Source: Flavobacterium sp.
Lineage (GTDB): Bacteria; Bacteroidota; Bacteroidia; Flavobacteriales; Flavobacteriaceae
Length of the DNA stretch: 57,853 nucleotides
Assembly (NCBI GenBank): GCA_027484725.1
Contig: JAIXSK010000004.1
Location: forward strand, 1 to 57,853
Direction: 5' to 3'
Shown: one piece after another, positions 54,878-57,853 of the stretch
Position numbering within the stretch: the stretch's first letter is position 1
Layout: each line of letters starts with the position of its first letter
Made by a program: the position numbers and the translations under genes
Notes under the pieces: generated by a model
What the model was told of the DNA's origin: nothing
Seen by the model: only the letters and a program-made list of their open reading frames with translations
Databases searched by the model: none

Positions 54878-55841
54878 TATTTTTACTATAGACAGTCTGA
54901 TTATCTTTTCCTTGCTTTGTTATAAGATTTAATTCTGTCGCTTTTCTCAAATCTCTCGATGCAGTAGCTGTCGATATATCTTTAAAAGTGTTCATATAAT
55001 CTTTTCTTGTAAATTGGTTTGATGAAATTTTTAAAAAATACTCAATCCTGTCCATTTCTCGAAGCGTGCGATTTTTAAAATTTAGAAGTTCAAGAAGCGA
55101 TTGATCAATTACGTGCAACATATATTCAATAAATATAGTTGAGTTTCCAGCTTTATCGCTTAGTGCTAAAGATTCATAATATTCTTTTTGTGTTTTGTTG
55201 ATTAAGGTTTCAAAAGGTAAAAACTCAAAAACCGGATATTTTTCCATTAGAATAATTGTTTGCCACAACCTTCCAATTCTTCCGTTTCCATCAAGAAATG
55301 GGTGAATGAATTCCATTTCGTAATGAAAGACACAACTTTTAATCAAAGCAATTTCATCTGATTTTTTTAGAAAAGTAAATAGATCTTTCATCAAAAAAGG
55401 AACATTTTCAAATGGCGGCGCAACATGCGCAACTTCTAAACCTTTTACAATCCCGACACTTTTATTTCTATATTTTCCAGGATTAGCAATTAGTCCTTTC
55501 ATCATTATTTGGTGCGCATTTAGAAATGATTTTTCATCAGTGGCTCTAAAGCTCTCTAAATTTTCATATACTTTAATTGCATTGAGAACTTCGATTACAT
55601 CTTTTTCAGGACCAACTACTCTTTTGTTTTCAATCAATGCCGTAATCTGTTCTTGAGAAAGTGTATTTCCTTCAATTTGAAGTGATGAATGAATTGTCTT
55701 AATTTTGTTTTGCTTGCGTAGAGTAGGAGATTGCTTATTTAAATAGTTAGCATTTACTTCTCCAATTTTCTCAGAAATTGAAGTTATTAGTTTTAAAATA
55801 TTCTGTGTAATTTCATATGGCGGTTTCATTGATGCTATCAT
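54864..55841 (-). CDS. Fic family protein (AMP transferase) with N-terminal inhibitory motif
   Basis: 325 residues. The catalytic loop HPFLDGNGR (180-188, canonical HPFx(D/E)GNGR) is followed by IGRLWQTIILM. An inhibitory motif SLQIEG (53-58, matching S/TxxxE(G/N)) near the N-terminus marks a self-inhibited class II Fic. A C-terminal winged-helix-like part (about 270-325, NQFTRKDYMNTFKDISTATASRDLRKATELNLI) probably binds DNA. It modifies target proteins with AMP or another nucleotide. A -7 box TATCTTTG lies 11 bases upstream of the start. No separate antitoxin gene, as expected for class II. Confidence 0.93.
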   Translation of the reverse strand: MIASMKPPYEITQNILKLITSISEKIGEVNANYLNKQSPTLRKQNKIKTIHSSLQIEGNTLSQEQITALIENKRVVGPEKDVIEVLNAIKVYENLESFRATDEKSFLNAHQIMMKGLIANPGKYRNKSVGIVKGLEVAHVAPPFENVPFLMKDLFTFLKKSDEIALIKSCVFHYEMEFIHPFLDGNGRIGRLWQTIILMEKYPVFEFLPFETLINKTQKEYYESLALSDKAGNSTIFIEYMLHVIDQSLLELLNFKNRTLREMDRIEYFLKISSNQFTRKDYMNTFKDISTATASRDLRKATELNLITKQGKDNQTVYSKNSYSS

Positions 55842-55851
55842 TTGATGCTAC

Positions 55852-55859
55852 CAAAGATA
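55852..55859 (-). promoter_or_regulatory. -7 box of fic
   Basis: On the minus strand TATCTTTG, an exact TAnnTTTG match, lies between repeat C and the fic start, so the unit carries its own promoter. Confidence 0.55.
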
Positions 55860-55892
55860 TGAATTGTATTCGGATTTCCAACGCTATAGCTC

Positions 55893-56019
55893 ATAACGGT
55901 TTGCGGCCATATCTCGTGGCGGAAATGCGGGTCGCGTACGCTCGGCTAAACTAAATAAAAAACTTGAAAGCTGAACATAAAGCTAAGAAAATCCATCCAT
56001 AAGTTATGACCGCGGTTAG
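55893..56019. repeat. Cassette boundary repeat C (~125 bp, attC-like, most diverged)
   Basis: Begins ATAACGGTTTGCGGCCATAT and ends GACCGCGGTTAG. Its left arm TAACGGTTTGCGGCCATATC and right arm AAGTTATGACCGCGGTTAG pair with each other (GCGGCCATA with TATGACCGC), giving the clearest end-to-end hairpin of the five. The centre still has GTACGCTCGGCTAA. It lies between fic and higBA. Confidence 0.82.
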
Positions 56020-56104
56020 CAGCTGGCGCTTCAATTAATTAATTTTTCTAATTTTTTAAATTCTCCATTTGCTCCAAAATTTTTAGTGTTAGTGATAGTC
56101 CCTT

Positions 56105-56461
56105 TTAATAAGTTTGTATTAAGACATCAGTTGGAATATTCAATCTGTCATGCAATTGTCGAATCATTTCAAGAGACAACTTTCTTTTTTTATTTAAGAT
56201 TTCACTTGCTCTACTTTTTAGACCGACAATTTTTGCTAAATCAGTTTGATTATAACCTAATTGTTCCATTCTAAATTTTATAGCTTCAATCGGATCGGGT
56301 AAACCAATAGGAAAGTGTTCGTTTTCATATTGGTCAATCAAAATTCCAAGCACTTCAAGTTCATCACCTTCTGGCGAACCACTTTTAGCATCAAAAATTT
56401 CTTCAAGTCTTTCAAGAGCTTGATTGTAATCTTTCTCAGTTTTTATTGGTTTAATTTCCAT
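56105..56461 (-). CDS. higA: HigA-type antitoxin
   Basis: 118 residues. The N-terminal part (about 1-55, EKDYNQALERLEEIFDAKSGSPEGDELEVLGILIDQYE) is followed by an XRE helix-turn-helix (about 62-110, IKFRMEQLGYNQTDLAKIVGLKSRASEILNKKRKLSLEMIRQL). This two-part form is typical of HigA that neutralises HigB and represses the operon. It follows the toxin gene by 5 bases, the toxin-first order usual for HigBA. Confidence 0.92.
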   Translation of the reverse strand: MEIKPIKTEKDYNQALERLEEIFDAKSGSPEGDELEVLGILIDQYENEHFPIGLPDPIEAIKFRMEQLGYNQTDLAKIVGLKSRASEILNKKRKLSLEMIRQLHDRLNIPTDVLIQTY

Positions 56462-56466
56462 AGCTA

Positions 56467-56760
56467 TTAAATTTCGTTTGCATTAATCTTGTCATACTCA
56501 GAATGTGTTCCTATAAATCTAATCCAAACCATTTGGTAATCATAATTTATTTTAACAATCAGTCTGTAATTATTTCCTTTGATATTAAACACAACTCTAT
56601 TGTCGTTCAAAATACTTGCGCTTGGATATTCTTTTTTGATTTGGTTTGGATTTTTCCATTCGGCATTGCTTGCTTCTTGAAACCATGATTTTAATTGTTG
56701 CTCACAACCCGAATGTGTTTCCCAAAAATCTCTCAATATCTTTTTCGCAATTACTCTCAA
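56467..56760 (-). CDS. higB: HigB-type mRNA interferase toxin
   Basis: 97 residues of the HigB toxin family: MRVIAKKILRDFWETHSGCEQQLKSWFQEASNAEWKNPNQIKKEYPSASILNDNRVVFNIKGNNYRLIVKINYDYQ is the standard core, with VFNIKGNNYRLI as the diagnostic strand. It cuts ribosome-bound mRNA. A -7 box TATCTTCG lies 16 bases upstream of the start, at 56776-56783. The pair fits a typical mobile-cassette payload. Confidence 0.94.
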   Translation of the reverse strand: MRVIAKKILRDFWETHSGCEQQLKSWFQEASNAEWKNPNQIKKEYPSASILNDNRVVFNIKGNNYRLIVKINYDYQMVWIRFIGTHSEYDKINANEI

Positions 56761-56775
56761 TGTTCAAATTTTTGA

Positions 56776-56783
56776 CGAAGATA
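56776..56783 (-). promoter_or_regulatory. -7 box of higBA
   Basis: On the minus strand TATCTTCG, the same variant used before the peroxiredoxin gene at 32014. A small dyad CCCGATTTGGG-like sequence lies just upstream and may be the HigA operator (inference). Confidence 0.45.
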
Positions 56784-56851
56784 ACAAAAGTTCCCGATTT
56801 GGGAATAAAAAACTAAAATTTATTTTTGATTGCGATTTTTTGGCATTATCA

Positions 56852-56979
56852 CTAACGTGTTGCGCATAGGCGAACGTTGCGGAAAAGCGAGCCGAGTACG
56901 CTCCGCTAAGATAAAGTTTTTACGTGAAAAACAAGCGCAAAGCCAACAAAATCAAGCAATTGCGCTTAGCAAGTATTAG
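56852..56979. repeat. Cassette boundary repeat D (128 bp, attC-like)
   Basis: Begins CTAACGTGTTGCGCATAGGC and ends TTAGCAAGTATTAG. The inner right part AAGCGCAA … TTGCGCTT is a perfect 8-bp hairpin. The two outer arms also match imperfectly when one is reversed (CTAA…TTGC…GCG.AA..TTGC on each side), as in attC sites with extra unpaired bases on one arm. It lies between higBA and mntA-hepT. Confidence 0.87.
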
Positions 56980-56987
56980 GTGTAGTG

Positions 56988-57323
56988 CTAGTTTTTGAGT
57001 AACTTTTCTACTTCGATTTTTAAAGTCGGCAAATGATTAATAATTATTCCCCAGATAACATCATCTGAAATTTCATCATAACCATGAATAATTTTATTTC
57101 TGGCATCAACAATTTTTCTTGAATTTGAAATTTCGATTTCAGGATTCATTTTCAAAATTCTAGAAGTTGCTTCGCCAATGATTTCGATATTTCTCTCAAC
57201 AGCTCTTTTGGTTTTTAGATCGTTTTGATAATATTGAAATAATTTACCTTCATTGAAAAAATCGTCTATTTCTTCAATTGAAGTTTTTATATCGTAAAGC
57301 CAAGTTTTAATATAATCATCCAT
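56988..57323 (-). CDS. hepT: HepT-type HEPN-domain toxin (DUF86)
   Basis: 111 residues, all helical. The RNase motif Rx4H is R75-NKII-H80, followed by GYD, the form in which tyrosine after the motif is AMP-modified by the partner. It overlaps the upstream nucleotidyltransferase gene by 8 bases, so it is a HEPN/MNT module. The stop codon TAG lies directly at the left inverted repeat (56975-56989). Confidence 0.92.
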   Translation of the reverse strand: MDDYIKTWLYDIKTSIEEIDDFFNEGKLFQYYQNDLKTKRAVERNIEIIGEATSRILKMNPEIEISNSRKIVDARNKIIHGYDEISDDVIWGIIINHLPTLKIEVEKLLKN

Positions 57324-57615
57324 AAATCAATTGCTTTTTTTCTTCAACAACCTTTTTGAAATACGGATTTTTTATCGCTTTTTCTTCTAATAAGTCAACT
57401 GACCTTTTAAAGATATTTTCTAGAGAAAATTTTAAATCAAAATAATTATCAGCATATTCAAGCAAATCAACATTTCCAAAACTAACGATTAAATCTACAT
57501 CACTTTTATCATTAAACTTATCTGTTAATATTGAACCAAACGCATAAAGCTTTTCTACTTTGTGTGATTTACAAAGCGAATTAATTTGATTTATATTTTG
57601 ATTAATTGTATTCAT
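57316..57615 (-). CDS. mntA: MntA-type minimal nucleotidyltransferase antitoxin
   Basis: 99 residues. The nucleotidyltransferase motif GSx10DxD is G27-S28 … D39-V-D41 (LYAFGSILTDKFNDKSDVDLIV). In HEPN/MNT systems the MNT protein adds AMP to HepT and so blocks it. The gene has a perfect -7 box TATATTTG at 57620-57627, five bases upstream of the ATG, so its leader is very short or it is leaderless (inference). Confidence 0.92.
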   Translation of the reverse strand: MNTINQNINQINSLCKSHKVEKLYAFGSILTDKFNDKSDVDLIVSFGNVDLLEYADNYFDLKFSLENIFKRSVDLLEEKAIKNPYFKKVVEEKKQLIYG

Positions 57616-57619
57616 GAGT

Positions 57620-57627
57620 CAAATATA
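57620..57627 (-). promoter_or_regulatory. -7 box of mntA-hepT
   Basis: On the minus strand TATATTTG, exact consensus, 4 bases from the ATG at 57615. The transcription start would coincide with the start codon, suggesting leaderless translation or use of a more distal promoter. Confidence 0.5.
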
Positions 57628-57671
57628 CAAATCATTTTTAGTTTTTCGGTTCCTCTGAGAAAGCATTACAC

Positions 57672-57799
57672 CTAACGTGTTGCGCATAGGCGAACGTTGC
57701 GGAACAGCGATACGCGTAAGCTCCGCTAAGATAAAATTTTCTCGTGAAAAACAAGCGCAAAGCCAACAAAATCAAGCAATGGCGCTTAGCAAGGGTTAG
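57672..57799. repeat. Cassette boundary repeat E (128 bp, attC-like)
   Basis: Begins CTAACGTGTTGCGCATAGGC and ends CTTAGCAAGGGTTAG. It is almost identical to D except in the central hairpin (GATACGCGTAAGCTC instead of AGCCGAGTACGCTC) and the last eight bases. The words just outside it differ from those at D, as expected if only the repeat is shared and the flanks belong to the payloads. Confidence 0.87.
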
Positions 57800-57811
57800 C
57801 AGCAGGACAAA

Positions 57812-57853
57812 TTATATATTCTTTAATTTTTCAGGATTTCTACGAGTATCAAA
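57812..57853 (-). CDS. 3' end of the next payload gene (partial)
   Basis: The last 13 codons of a minus-strand frame (FDTRRNPEKLKNI, stop TAA at 57812-57814) run off the window. It ends 12 bases from repeat E, the same position that other payload genes take relative to their repeat. This supports continuation of the array to the right. No identification is possible from 13 residues. Confidence 0.5.
   Translation of the reverse strand, partial: FDTRRNPEKLKNI

Noticed and set aside
50434..57853. Composite transposon or insertion sequence explaining the repeats
   Set aside because: No transposase frame, five copies instead of two, and the inverted edges differ between units, which does not fit ends recognised by one transposase.

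Overview
The window comes from a low-GC member of the Bacteroidota, almost certainly a Flavobacteriaceae genome close to Flavobacterium. The signs are many secreted proteins with type IX secretion (T9SS) C-terminal sorting domains (YPNP…LYN.LGQ…L..G.Y.LEI), promoters of the Bacteroidota type (TAnnTTTG at -7), Cys-rich flavobacterial LRR proteins, a RibB with a degenerate GTP-cyclohydrolase tail, and interspersed repeats typical of the group.

Layout. 1-6030: SRP RNA, then a ~129-bp tandem repeat field that surrounds a small secreted protein, an SDR oxidoreductase, an RCC1-repeat T9SS cargo and fructose-6-phosphate aldolase/transaldolase (fsa). The fsa leader carries a second, inverted copy of a structured interspersed element. 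6032-15493: ordinary chromosomal genes (thioredoxin-fold lipoprotein, ABC-F ATPase, pyrR-pyrB, rnz, pdxH, CAP-domain lipoprotein, a POTRA/beta-barrel-like protein). 15665-27592: an island of T9SS cargo, with four LRR proteins plus one decayed paralogue, two metallophosphoesterases, a YHYH protein, a DUF1566 protein and a small lipoprotein. 27589-40039: amino-acid permease, a peroxide-defence cluster (katG, ahpC-type peroxiredoxin, thioredoxin, DUF6952, tpx), then dgkA-ftsK-lolA-lptF/G-ribB as a tight same-strand run, followed by tRNA-Ser(UGA). 40502-48611: an AraC regulator divergent from a five-gene carbohydrate operon (PhyH-type dioxygenase, TIM-barrel isomerase, sugar porter, GH92, GH127) with no SusCD pair.

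49122-57853 is the most unusual part. Every gene is on the minus strand. From about 50434 onward, single genes or toxin-antitoxin pairs are separated by five ~125-128-bp imperfectly palindromic repeats starting (plus strand) with TAACG and ending with GTTAG or a close variant. Most payloads are flanked by payload-specific inverted repeats of about 14-15 bp. Several stop codons lie inside those boundary repeats, and several payloads have their own promoter. The payloads are a CDP-alcohol phosphatidyltransferase, a beta-lactamase-family lipoprotein, DUF6364/PIN, RCC1 plus Fic, HigBA and MntA/HepT. This is the architecture of an integron gene-cassette array (attC-like sites, no integrase in view) or of a look-alike cassette system in Bacteroidota. 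It is the best candidate here for an undescribed system, and it runs off the right edge of the window.

Other notable points: an ABC-F protein with one canonical and one doubly degenerate ATP site, a recent pseudogene in the LRR family with an internal deletion and a frameshift, and mosaic 129-bp repeats with swapped boxes.
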